From Nitrospiraceae bacterium (GTDB lineage Bacteria > Nitrospirota > Nitrospiria > Nitrospirales > Nitrospiraceae): a stretch of 7,871 nucleotides of DNA. The position numbers and the translations under genes were made by a program. Under the pieces are notes generated by a model that was not told the origin of the DNA, ran no database searches, and saw only the letters and a program-made list of their open reading frames with translations. Shown in pieces: positions 1 to 5,904 of this stretch; the first letter of the stretch is position 1; each line of letters begins with the position of its first letter. Location of the stretch: NCBI GenBank assembly GCA_005800255.1, contig SYGW01000037.1, positions 1 to 7,871 on the forward strand, in the 5' to 3' direction.

Positions 1-1212
1 GATGGCCAGGACCATCCCGAAGAGCGTGATCGTATTGATCGAGAACCCCAGCGCATAGAGCCCGATAAAGGTGCCGATCAGCGACACCGGCACGGCGATC
101 GCGGGAATGATCGTGGCCCGCCAGCTTTGGAGAAACAGATAGACCACCAGCACGACTAGGACCATCGCCTCCGCCAAAGTCTTGACCACTTCCTTGATCG
201 AAACATCGATGAACCGCGTTGTGTCGTAAGGAATATCGTAGGTCACACCGGACGGAAAATTCTTGGTCAATTCGTCCATCTGCGCGCGCGTGCGGCGCAC
301 CGTGTCGAGGGCATTGGCCCCCGGCGCGAGGAAGGTCAGGATGAAGGTGGTGGGTTTGCTGTTCCAGCGTCCCTCCAGGGCATAGGACTGGGCGCCCAAT
401 TCGATGCGCGCCACATCCTTGAGCCGGACCATGGAACCGTCCGGCAAGGCGCGCACGATCAGCTCTTCGAAATCCTTCACCTCGGTCAGCCGGCCCTTCG
501 TGATGATGGGAATCGTCAACTCCGTGCCAGAAGGCGCCGGCTCCCGCCCGATGGTCCCGGAGGGATAATCGCGATTCTGCTCTTGAATGACGGAGGCGAC
601 ATCGCTCGGCGCGAGGCTCAGCCTCGCCATGAGCAGGGGATTGAGGATGATCCTCATGCTGTAATTCTGCTGCCCGAACACCACCGCGTCCCCGATGCCC
701 TTGACCCGCTTCAAGTCATCGACCACCCGAAGCGTCGCGTAGTTCGAGAGAAAGACCGCGTCATGCAAGGGATCGGTCGACTTCAGGACAATGACCGCGA
801 CCAGGTCCGGGGACACCTTCTTCACGGTCACGCCCTGCCGGATGACTTCCGTCGGCAACTGCGGTTCGGCGAGTTTCTGGCGGTTCTGGGTTTGGACCTG
901 CGCAATGTCCGGATCGGTGCCGATCTCGAACGTCAGCTTGATAGTCACATGCCCGTCGTTGCTGCTGGTGGAGTCGAAATACAATAAATTATCGATGCCG
1001 GGGAGCGTGACCTCGATCGGCCTGGCGACCGACTCGGCTGCGACCTCCGCGCTGGCGCCCGGATAGTCCGCGTCGATCTGCACGACCGGCGGGGTGATCT
1101 CGGGGAACTGGGCGACCGGCAGGAACTGCAACGCGAGGAGCCCCATCACGACAATGATGATGGACACCACCGACGCAAGAATCGGCCGGTCGATGAAGAC
1201 GTGCGACGTCAC
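1..1212 (-). CDS. RND (HAE1-type) multidrug efflux permease, N-terminal part, cut by window edge
   Basis: This is the start of an inner-membrane, proton-driven RND pump of the AcrB/MexB kind. Only the first 404 codons of a family that usually has about 1,030-1,050 are present. The GTG start (1212-1210) has an AAAGGA ribosome-binding site six bases upstream. A short cytoplasmic start (HVFIDRPILA) leads into TM1 at about residues 10-28. The porter region follows, with the typical LPVAQFPEITPP and YPGASAE stretches. TM2-TM4 begin near residue 340 and include the family signature YLFLQSWRATIIPAIAVPVS. The window ends at FGMVLAI, just before the expected Asp-Asp proton-relay pair of TM4, so those residues cannot be checked. 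The gene lies 13 bp after the adaptor stop codon and is surely co-transcribed with it. Family assignment is very secure. Substrate is unknown; the sequence resembles the drug/solvent type more than the metal (CusA) type. Confidence 0.95.
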   Translation of the reverse strand, partial: MTSHVFIDRPILASVVSIIIVVMGLLALQFLPVAQFPEITPPVVQIDADYPGASAEVAAESVARPIEVTLPGIDNLLYFDSTSSNDGHVTIKLTFEIGTDPDIAQVQTQNRQKLAEPQLPTEVIRQGVTVKKVSPDLVAVIVLKSTDPLHDAVFLSNYATLRVVDDLKRVKGIGDAVVFGQQNYSMRIILNPLLMARLSLAPSDVASVIQEQNRDYPSGTIGREPAPSGTELTIPIITKGRLTEVKDFEELIVRALPDGSMVRLKDVARIELGAQSYALEGRWNSKPTTFILTFLAPGANALDTVRRTRAQMDELTKNFPSGVTYDIPYDTTRFIDVSIKEVVKTLAEAMVLVVLVVYLFLQSWRATIIPAIAVPVSLIGTFIGLYALGFSINTITLFGMVLAI

Positions 1213-1218
1213 AAATGA

Positions 1219-1224
1219 TCCTTT
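1219..1224 (-). promoter_or_regulatory. Ribosome-binding site deciding the GTG start of the RND permease
   Basis: Read on the minus strand, AAAGGA lies six bases before GTG and directly after the adaptor's TAA stop. It is the clearest well-spaced Shine-Dalgarno site among the annotated starts here. It supports the GTG start at 1212 and suggests the permease is translated in step with the adaptor. Confidence 0.7.
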
Positions 1225-1225
1225 A

Positions 1226-2413
1226 TTAAGGCCTGGAAGGAACGAAGGCCGCGCCCCAGGGTACCGCCTTCACCGGCGCGCCGGGACCGATCTTCATCAA
1301 TCCGTTCACCACCACGCGATCGCCCTGGCTTAGGCCTCGCTCGATGAACCACTGGTCCCCCTTCCAGTCGGACGCGGCCACGGCCCGGATTTCGATCTTC
1401 TCGTCCTGGTTGACCACATAGACGAAGGGGCCCTGGGGACCTTGCAGGACGGCTCGTTGCGGAATGAGGATCGCGTCCGTTTTCGTATCGCCGGTGAAAC
1501 GCACCTTCACGAACTGACCCGGTAAAAGAATTCGCTGCGGATTGGGAAAGGTGATTCTGGTTTGACGGGAACCGGTTTCCGTCCGCAGGCCCGGGTCCAG
1601 GAGATCGAGGACCCCTTCATGGGGATAGACCGTGCCATCCATCAGCGTGAGCTGGCCTCGCAGCTGATAGACCCCCGGATGGTGAATTTTCTTCGACTCG
1701 ATGTCCCGCCGCCGCTTAAGAATGAAGGTCTCCGGCACACTCACCACCACATACATCGGATCGACGCGGTGGACGATCGTCAACAGATCCGTTTGCGCCG
1801 ACACCAGGCGCCCTTCGTAATAATGGCTCCGTTCGATCAAACCGTCGACGGGGGACGTGATGAGCGTATTGTCCAGATCGAACTGCGCCTTGGTCAATTC
1901 GGCATGCGCGCCTTGCAGCAAGGCTCTGGCGGCAAGGCCTCCGGCCGTGGCATCGTCGACATCTTTCTGGCTGACCGCCTGCTGCGCCAGAAGCGGTTTC
2001 ACACGGGCCAGGTCCTGTCGTGCCTGTACGAACCGCGCTTCCGCCTCGGCGATCTTGGCTTTCGCCATCGCCACGGCGGCTTGAAACGAGACGGGATCGA
2101 TCTGGTAGAGGGGAGCGCCCTTCTTGACGTCGCGCCCTTCCTGATAGAGCAGGGCCTTCAAGAGGCCGGTCACTTGCGAGCGGATTTCCACCGGCCGCGA
2201 GGCTTCGGCCTGCCCGATGAATTCCGGTTCATCCGGAATCGTCTGGCTGGTCACCGTGACCACCTCGACCTGTGCCGGACGAAGAACCGGCGCCGGCGCC
2301 GCTTCTTTCTTGCAGCCGACGGACCAGACCAGAACAAACGCCGCAAACCCATGAAAGGCGATCTTCGCAGCCAGACGCCGGGGGACTATGTTCACATCGT
2401 TTCCATTGCGCAT
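1226..2413 (-). CDS. RND efflux periplasmic adaptor (membrane fusion protein), probable lipoprotein
   Basis: This adaptor joins the RND permease to an outer-membrane channel across the periplasm (AcrA/MexA family). It has 395 residues, normal for the family. Residues 11-34 look like a lipoprotein signal: basic PRRLAAK, a hydrophobic run, then SVGC with Cys34 as the likely lipidated residue. Ser at -3 of the lipobox is unusual but tolerated. Next come a first lipoyl half (about 65-105), an alpha-helical hairpin rich in Ala, Gln and Lys (about 110-180), a second lipoyl half (ITSPVDGLIERS, near 190), and beta-barrel and membrane-proximal domains (IPQRAVLQGPQGPFVYVV, then GDRVVVNGL). The ATG at 2413 has no good ribosome-binding site. 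An in-frame GTG at codon 7 (2395) would give a more usual signal peptide and has a weak GGA six bases upstream. The permease follows after 13 bp. Confidence 0.95.
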   Translation of the reverse strand: MRNGNDVNIVPRRLAAKIAFHGFAAFVLVWSVGCKKEAAPAPVLRPAQVEVVTVTSQTIPDEPEFIGQAEASRPVEIRSQVTGLLKALLYQEGRDVKKGAPLYQIDPVSFQAAVAMAKAKIAEAEARFVQARQDLARVKPLLAQQAVSQKDVDDATAGGLAARALLQGAHAELTKAQFDLDNTLITSPVDGLIERSHYYEGRLVSAQTDLLTIVHRVDPMYVVVSVPETFILKRRRDIESKKIHHPGVYQLRGQLTLMDGTVYPHEGVLDLLDPGLRTETGSRQTRITFPNPQRILLPGQFVKVRFTGDTKTDAILIPQRAVLQGPQGPFVYVVNQDEKIEIRAVAASDWKGDQWFIERGLSQGDRVVVNGLMKIGPGAPVKAVPWGAAFVPSRP

Positions 2414-2422
2414 CAGGAGCTA

Positions 2423-2451
2423 AGTGTACCTTTTTATGCGCCGGTTCTCTA
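2423..2451 (-). promoter_or_regulatory. Possible promoter of the efflux adaptor/permease operon
   Basis: On the minus strand, TAGAGA (2451-2446) and TACACT (2428-2423) each match the sigma-70 -35 and -10 consensus at four of six bases, with a 17-bp spacer. Transcription would start about seven bases on, leaving only two or three bases before the adaptor ATG. The -35 element overlaps the TAG stop of the FrnE-like gene. This is inference from weak matches. The genes could equally be read from an upstream promoter, since the gap is only 35 bp. Confidence 0.3.
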
Positions 2452-2460
2452 CCTCGGCGC
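2438..2460. repeat. Perfect 6-bp inverted repeat, GCGCCG-N11-CGGCGC
   Basis: The arms at 2438-2443 and 2455-2460 are exact reverse complements around an 11-base centre. The repeat covers the last codons and stop of the FrnE-like gene and the possible -35 element of the efflux operon. On the minus strand it is followed by ATAAAAAGG and no T-run, so it is not a normal intrinsic terminator. It could be an operator for a repressor of the pump, an RNA hairpin at the end of the upstream message, or chance in GC-rich DNA. Confidence 0.5.
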
Positions 2461-3111
2461 CTTGCGAATCTCTTCTCGCCCAGCCGCTTCCTCTGCCTGC
2501 TGCAGAGCAGACACAACGACATCGGGGGGCTGCGCCCCGGAGATCGACAGACTCCCATTGAGGAGAAAATAAGGAACCCCGCGAATGCCCAACCGGTGCC
2601 CGGCCGCCTCTTCGGCTCGAACTTCTTGAACGGCCTTGTCGCTGGACAGAAAGGTCAGAGCCTCTTCGCGATTAAGCCCACCCTCGACTGCGACCTCGGT
2701 TAAGGAGTCGAGATTCCCGATATCGCGCCCCTCCGTGAAGTAGGAGAAGAAGAGCGCCTCGACCACCGTATCCTGACAGCCCTGCTGTCCCGCGAACCAA
2801 ATAAGCCGATGGGCATCGAAAGTATTCGGCGTCCTGGCAATCCTATCGAACGCAAACTCAATTCCCTCCGCTTCGCCGGCTTGAGCCACCCGATTTTCCA
2901 TCGTCTTGAGCGACGCGGCTCCGCCGAATTTCGCTTCAAGGTAGCTGCGTCGATCCAGGCCTTCCTTCGGCATGGTCGGATTCAGTTCAAAGGGTCGCCA
3001 CAACACCTGAAACGATTGCGCTAGCCCAATCTGTTCAAGCGCCTGTTCCAGCCGACGCTTGCCGACAAAACACCAGGGACAGATCACATCGGAATAGATT
3101 TCAATCTTCAT
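2449..3111 (-). CDS. DsbA-family thiol oxidoreductase, FrnE-like
   Basis: This is a thioredoxin-fold disulfide oxidoreductase or isomerase of the FrnE/2-hydroxychromene-2-carboxylate isomerase-related branch. The 220-residue length is typical. Residues 2-10 form the first beta strand (KIEIYSDVI). The active site CPWC follows at Cys11-Cys14, then the FrnE-type FVGKRRLE. An inserted helical domain contains the characteristic NTFDAHRL (96-103). The cis-proline loop is GIRGVPYF, with Pro180, and SGAQPP follows. There is no signal peptide, so it should act in the cytoplasm, unlike true DsbA. FrnE of Deinococcus is linked to oxidative stress tolerance; the role here is inferred only from family. 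The gene starts 29 bp after the pirin stop. No strong ribosome-binding site is visible, but the ATG directly precedes the first conserved strand, so the start is well placed. Confidence 0.93.
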   Translation of the reverse strand: MKIEIYSDVICPWCFVGKRRLEQALEQIGLAQSFQVLWRPFELNPTMPKEGLDRRSYLEAKFGGAASLKTMENRVAQAGEAEGIEFAFDRIARTPNTFDAHRLIWFAGQQGCQDTVVEALFFSYFTEGRDIGNLDSLTEVAVEGGLNREEALTFLSSDKAVQEVRAEEAAGHRLGIRGVPYFLLNGSLSISGAQPPDVVVSALQQAEEAAGREEIRKAPR

Positions 3112-3140
3112 GGCTTGCGCTGCTGATTTGAGACGGTTTC

Positions 3141-4001
3141 TCAGTCCAGATGCCCCATCTTTCCTGCGCGGTAGTCATTGACCGCTTGCGCCAATTCGTC
3201 CTGCCGGTTCATGACGAAAGGCCCACATCGTGCAATCGGCTCGTTGATCGGTTCCCCCGCCATCACCAACAGCGCCGCATCCTCTTGCGCATGCAGCAGG
3301 ATCGGCGCGCCGGAACTTGTCGTCACGGCTAACCTCGCCTCGCCGACCGGCTCCGATCCGTTCACCATCACCAGCCCGCTCAACACGAACAGAACCACAT
3401 TCCAGCCGGCGGTGAATGTGAGGGCCGTGCTCTGCTGCGCCAGAAGACGAAGGTCATGGAGCTGCATCGGTGTAACCGTTCTGGCCGGTCCCTTGGCTCC
3501 GCCGAACTGACCCGCGATCACCCGAACCGATCCGGCCCCTCCCTCCAACGGCACAAGAGGAATCGCCTCGTTCACCAAAGTTTGATATCTCGGCTCGGTC
3601 ATTTTCGAAACAGCGGGCAGATTGACCCAGAGTTGGATCGCCTGCAAGGTCCCGCCCTGCTTGGCCCACTCCCGCTCATGCAGCTCCTCGTGCACGACCC
3701 CGGACGCCGCCGTCATCCATTGCACATCGCCAGGACCGATCACGCCGGAGTTCCCCGCAGAGTCGCGATGCGCCACTCTACCTTGATACACGATCGTGAC
3801 GGTTTCAAATCCACGGTGAGGATGTTCCCCCACGCCGCGCGGATGGTCTGTCGCGGGATAGAAGGTCGGCCCCGCATAGTCCAACATGAGAAAGGGGCTG
3901 ACATCTCGACCGATGTCGTTACTAGGAAATAAATTCCGCACATGAAACCCGTCTCCAACCACATGGGTCGAACCGGGCTCATACAGACGGACCTGATCCA
4001 T
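3141..4001 (-). CDS. Pirin family protein (bicupin, quercetin dioxygenase-like)
   Basis: This is a metal-binding two-cupin protein of the pirin/YhhW family, likely cytoplasmic. Some members have quercetin 2,3-dioxygenase activity and others modulate regulators or metabolic enzymes, so the exact function is open. Numbered from the ATG at 4004, the N-terminal cupin has the metal ligands His61, His63 (GEHPHRGFETVT), His105 and Glu107 (GVVHEELHE). All four expected positions are present. The C-terminal pirin_C domain ends with the hallmark GEPINEPIARCGPFVMN. Length is about 286, as usual. Two ATGs stand side by side (4004 and 4001). The GGGAGG site lies one base before the first and four before the second, so I chose the second. 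The gene lies 99 bp downstream of the small ORF after smpB and 29 bp upstream of the FrnE-like gene, suggesting a pirin-FrnE transcription unit. Confidence 0.95.
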   Translation of the reverse strand: MDQVRLYEPGSTHVVGDGFHVRNLFPSNDIGRDVSPFLMLDYAGPTFYPATDHPRGVGEHPHRGFETVTIVYQGRVAHRDSAGNSGVIGPGDVQWMTAASGVVHEELHEREWAKQGGTLQAIQLWVNLPAVSKMTEPRYQTLVNEAIPLVPLEGGAGSVRVIAGQFGGAKGPARTVTPMQLHDLRLLAQQSTALTFTAGWNVVLFVLSGLVMVNGSEPVGEARLAVTTSSGAPILLHAQEDAALLVMAGEPINEPIARCGPFVMNRQDELAQAVNDYRAGKMGHLD

Positions 4002-4004
4002 CAT

Positions 4005-4012
4005 TCCTCCCG
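4005..4012 (-). promoter_or_regulatory. Strong ribosome-binding site of the pirin gene, favouring the second of two ATGs
   Basis: The minus strand reads GGGAGGA immediately before ATGATG. The core GGGAGG is one base from the first ATG and four from the second. Ribosome spacing rules favour the second (4001-3999), a difference of one residue. Confidence 0.6.
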
Positions 4013-4045
4013 TTGCCTCATGACCGGCCCCACCGTCAACTCATG
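4010..4045. repeat. Imperfect direct repeat upstream of the pirin gene
   Basis: Two 13-base copies (plus strand CCGTTGCCTCATG at 4010-4022 and CCGTCAACTCATG at 4033-4045) match at 10 of 13 positions. Their starts are 23 bp apart, about two helical turns. They end next to the pirin ribosome-binding site. They could be a regulator binding site on the pirin gene or chance; nothing else in the sequence decides this. Confidence 0.3.
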
Positions 4046-4086
4046 TGTGATTGTGCTGAACTCTAACCGTAGGGGAGGGATCTGCC

Positions 4087-4092
4087 ATCATA
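4087..4092 (-). promoter_or_regulatory. Weak candidate -10 element for the pirin gene
   Basis: TATGAT on the minus strand matches five of six bases of the sigma-70 -10 consensus and lies in the gap between the small ORF and pirin. It would give a leader of about 80 bases. I see no convincing -35 element and no extended -10 motif, so it is only a candidate. Pirin could instead be read through from smpB. Confidence 0.2.
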
Positions 4093-4099
4093 CATTTCA

Positions 4100-4210
4100 C
4101 TACTCGTGCGCGAGGCGGTCCAGGATTGCCAGCCTGCGCCCGTCGAGCGAGGCCCTTCCGAGGGGGCGCGCTCCGAACGCACAGGACAAGCGGGCTATCT
4201 CGCTGCTCAC
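4100..4210 (-). CDS. Possible small protein (36 aa) translationally coupled to smpB
   Basis: A GTG-started ORF overlaps the smpB stop as GTGA and ends at TAG. An AAGGA ribosome-binding site within the last smpB codons lies six bases before the GTG, which is ideal spacing. The product begins MSSEIARLSCAFGARPLG and ends in the amphipathic-looking RRLAILDRLAHE. Counted by hand over the 35 codons between start and stop, G+C at codon positions 1, 2 and 3 is 24, 21 and 30. That order (3 > 1 > 2) is expected of real coding sequence in a GC-rich genome. It has no signal peptide, membrane span or family I recognise. Against it: 36 codons is short enough to arise by chance, and I cannot test conservation. 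It might also be the decayed tail of a former gene. Confidence 0.4.
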   Translation of the reverse strand: MSSEIARLSCAFGARPLGRASLDGRRLAILDRLAHE

Positions 4211-4680
4211 CTTCTATCCTTCATCGCTCGCTCCACTTCTCGTCCGGCTTCACGCGTCTTATCGGCCTCCCGGCGGTCATGGTGCTTCTTCCCCTTGGCC
4301 AACCCCAGCTCGACCTTGGCCAGACCACGATTGGAAAAATAGATGCGGAGCGGAATAATCGTGAGCCCTTGCTGCTTCGTCTTGACGAGGAGCTTGTCGA
4401 TCTCTTTGCGGTGCAGGAGCAGTTTCCTGGTGCGCAGCGGCTCATGATTTGAAATGTTGCCGTGGCTATAGGGGCTAATGTGGCAATGGTGGAGGAACAC
4501 CTCGTTGCCCTTCACGCTGGCATAACTATCTGACAAGTTCACACGCCCCTCGCGCAGAGATTTCACCTCCGTGCCCTGGAGCATGATGCCCGCCTCGAAC
4601 TTCTCTTCGATGAAGTAATCGTAGTACGCCTTGCGGTTCGTGACCACTGCCTTCTCGAAGTTGGCTCTCTCTTTCCCCAT
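4207..4680 (-). CDS. smpB: SsrA-binding protein SmpB
   Basis: SmpB binds tmRNA and brings it to stalled ribosomes for trans-translation in the cytoplasm. At 157 residues it is full length. Conserved blocks are all present: NRKAYYDYFIEEKFEAGI near residues 15-32, GTEVKSLREGRVNLSDSY (36-53), the NHEPLRTRKLLLHRKEI stretch (78-94), IIPLRIYFSNRGLAKVELGLAKGKK in pieces from 108, and the HDRRE region (134-138) leading into the basic C-terminal tail that enters the mRNA channel. The ATG at 4680 gives the normal N-terminus, but I see no good ribosome-binding site before it. The tmRNA gene (ssrA), sometimes found beside smpB, is not in this window. The stop codon overlaps the start of a possible small ORF. 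A weak extended -10 (TGATATCTT, ending at 4733) could start transcription about 46 bases upstream. Confidence 0.98.
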   Translation of the reverse strand: MGKERANFEKAVVTNRKAYYDYFIEEKFEAGIMLQGTEVKSLREGRVNLSDSYASVKGNEVFLHHCHISPYSHGNISNHEPLRTRKLLLHRKEIDKLLVKTKQQGLTIIPLRIYFSNRGLAKVELGLAKGKKHHDRREADKTREAGREVERAMKDRR

Positions 4681-4811
4681 CAGACGTCAGACTTTCATGG
4701 TCAAAAGATCGGTCGCAGTTCACTCTCGGCTCAAGATATCAGGAAACGACCGTCCTGGGATCATGGAAAGCGGCTGCTGATTGCCACAGCAATTTTTGCT
4801 ATGATGCCGCC
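4681..4811. other. Divergent intergenic region between smpB and dciA
   Basis: These 131 bases hold the promoters of two divergent genes. Toward dciA there is a clear extended -10 (4797-4805). Toward smpB the best candidate is TGATATCTT on the minus strand (4741-4733), with TATCTT matching four of six bases plus the TGN extension but no matching -35. A 5-bp inverted repeat with a 3-base loop (AGCAA at 4788-4792, TTGCT at 4796-4800) overlaps the dciA -10. I see no RNA gene here. Confidence 0.6.
4797..4805 (+). promoter_or_regulatory. Extended -10 promoter of dciA, predicting a leaderless mRNA
   Basis: TGCTATGAT combines the TGN extension with TATGAT (five of six to consensus). Six bases (GCCGCC) separate it from the dciA ATG, so the usual start point falls on or next to the A of ATG. 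No Shine-Dalgarno sequence precedes the ATG, as expected for a leaderless message. The -35 region at 17-bp spacing (CTGATT) matches only three of six, which an extended -10 tolerates. Confidence 0.6.
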
Positions 4812-5300
4812 ATGCGAGGAATTGGCCCCATCGATTCGATCTCCAGCATCCTCGAGGGGCTGGCTCGCCGCCTGGGCCTCGAATCCAAGTTGCAGGAAAA
4901 CCGCTTGCGCCGGAACTGGGTCTCCATCGTCGGAGAGCCCATCGCATCCAATACCTGGCCAGACCAGATTCGCCACAAAAAACTCTATCTCCTGGTCCAT
5001 AACAGCGTCTGGCTGCACCAACTCACGTTCCTCAAGCCGACACTCATCCAGAAACTCAACCAAGTCATCGGGTCGGACGTCATCACCGATATCGTCTTGA
5101 AAATAGGGGAGCTGCCAAAAGCCGACCAGACACCCTCGTCGCCCGAGACCCTTCACGAGGCCGCCCCGCCTGCGAACGATGCGCTGCTCGCGGAAATCTC
5201 GGAGCATGTCACCGCAATCCAGGATCCAGACCTCCGCCATCACCTGGCGCAGCTCATGGCGCAGTCGCTGGCCCACCCGCGCGGGCCGAAGGCGGACTGA
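4812..5300 (+). CDS. dciA: DUF721/DciA-family protein, probable replicative helicase loader or operator
   Basis: The N-terminal ~100 residues of this 162-aa protein fit the DUF721 (DciA) domain. It has a helical start (ISSILEGLARRLGLESKLQE), then RNWVSIVGEPIASNTWP with the conserved Trp36 and Gly41. The KH-like core follows (KKLYLLVHNSVWLHQL, then LKPTLIQKLNQVIG and a final IVLKIGEL strand). DciA proteins interact with the DnaB helicase and are thought to load it in bacteria lacking DnaC or DnaI; that role is taken from the family. The C-terminal part (about 103-162) is Pro/Ala-rich and then helical, and variable tails are normal here. It is the only plus-strand gene in the window. It is probably leaderless, and its last 47 bases overlap the 3' end of the convergent gene. 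A nearby ATG at 4801 is in another frame and forms part of the promoter. Confidence 0.9.
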   Translation: MRGIGPIDSISSILEGLARRLGLESKLQENRLRRNWVSIVGEPIASNTWPDQIRHKKLYLLVHNSVWLHQLTFLKPTLIQKLNQVIGSDVITDIVLKIGELPKADQTPSSPETLHEAAPPANDALLAEISEHVTAIQDPDLRHHLAQLMAQSLAHPRGPKAD

Positions 5301-5862
5301 GCGGCCCCTTGAAAAGCTGCTGGGCATAGACCTGCGTCGCCGCTGTCTCCGGACCCTCCAAGAGAGGACCGATCCGCCCCTCTTCCTCCGACTCAGTCAG
5401 CTGGTACAACCCCCGCAAGGCTTTCCGAAACCCGTCCCGCACACCCCGCTCTTCTCCGAGCAGATACTTGTGCAACATCGCCGGCTCCGCCCAGGCATCG
5501 AGGGAAAAGATATAAATGGTAAGAACGCGATAGCGCTCGGCTGGATCGTCCGGCGTCGTCGGCCGAACCTTCATCGGTCCGAAGTTTCTCGTCTCATGGC
5601 CGACTTTGCGAAAACGCTCGATAATCGTTTCGATTTCACCGTCGCTCGTCCAGGGCGGAACATGGATCGCGACGGAAGTCTCTTCCTGCGATCCAATGCT
5701 ATAGGGAGGGATCGACCGGTCGGGACGGCTGAGATACATCCCGCCCCAGATCAGAGCGAAGGACCCGACCAAAACGCCGATAGCCAACTTGACGACCGTA
5801 TCCAACGGCTTTTTCGCCTTGGATCCGGAAGGGGTCGTTGGAGAAGAATCCTGCTCATGCAT
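5254..5862 (-). CDS. Unrecognised single-span membrane protein downstream of gyrA
   Basis: I do not recognise this family. From the ATG at 5862 the product has 202 residues. It has a short polar, Lys-ended cytoplasmic start (to about residue 20), one membrane span (VVKLAIGVLVGSFALIWGGM), then a soluble domain of about 150 residues that should face the periplasm. That domain alternates strands and helices, for example TSVAIHVPPW, GEIETIIERFRKVGHET and YRVLTIYIFSLDAW. It ends in a Gly/Pro/Ala-rich tail. An in-frame TTG at 5880 would add six residues. Neither start has a good ribosome-binding site, although a GAG precedes the ATG by six bases. It lies 42 bp after gyrA (24 bp from the TTG) and is probably co-transcribed with it. 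Its last 47 bases overlap the end of dciA. The high-GC coding pattern and intact frame support a real gene. Function is unknown. Confidence 0.8.
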   Translation of the reverse strand: MHEQDSSPTTPSGSKAKKPLDTVVKLAIGVLVGSFALIWGGMYLSRPDRSIPPYSIGSQEETSVAIHVPPWTSDGEIETIIERFRKVGHETRNFGPMKVRPTTPDDPAERYRVLTIYIFSLDAWAEPAMLHKYLLGEERGVRDGFRKALRGLYQLTESEEEGRIGPLLEGPETAATQVYAQQLFKGPLSPPSARAGGPATAP

Positions 5863-5904
5863 GGAAGGCTCAACGAACAAGGCATCGCATGCCGCGCCTA
5901 CCCG

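Noticed and set aside
583..987. A plus-strand ORF within the permease region
   Set aside because: It is antisense to clear RND permease sequence and has no domain of its own.
1562..2572. A 336-codon plus-strand ORF antisense to the adaptor gene
   Set aside because: The opposite strand encodes a clear RND adaptor and the end of a FrnE-like protein. The ORF's composition (Arg, His and Asp rich) is typical of an antisense shadow.
4145..4175. A possible hairpin (CCCT/AGGG) after smpB as a terminator
   Set aside because: The stem is only four base pairs and no T-run follows on the minus strand.
4106..4358. Overlapping plus-strand ORFs opposite smpB and the small ORF
   Set aside because: They are low-complexity Arg/Pro/Ser-rich products antisense to the conserved SmpB C-terminus.
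4781..4786. TTGCCA as the -35 element of dciA
   Set aside because: It matches five of six bases, but the spacer to TATGAT is only 13 bp, too short for sigma-70.
4681..4811. Search for ssrA (tmRNA) or a tRNA next to smpB
   Set aside because: The gap is only 131 bases and shows no acceptor stem, T-loop or tag-peptide reading frame.
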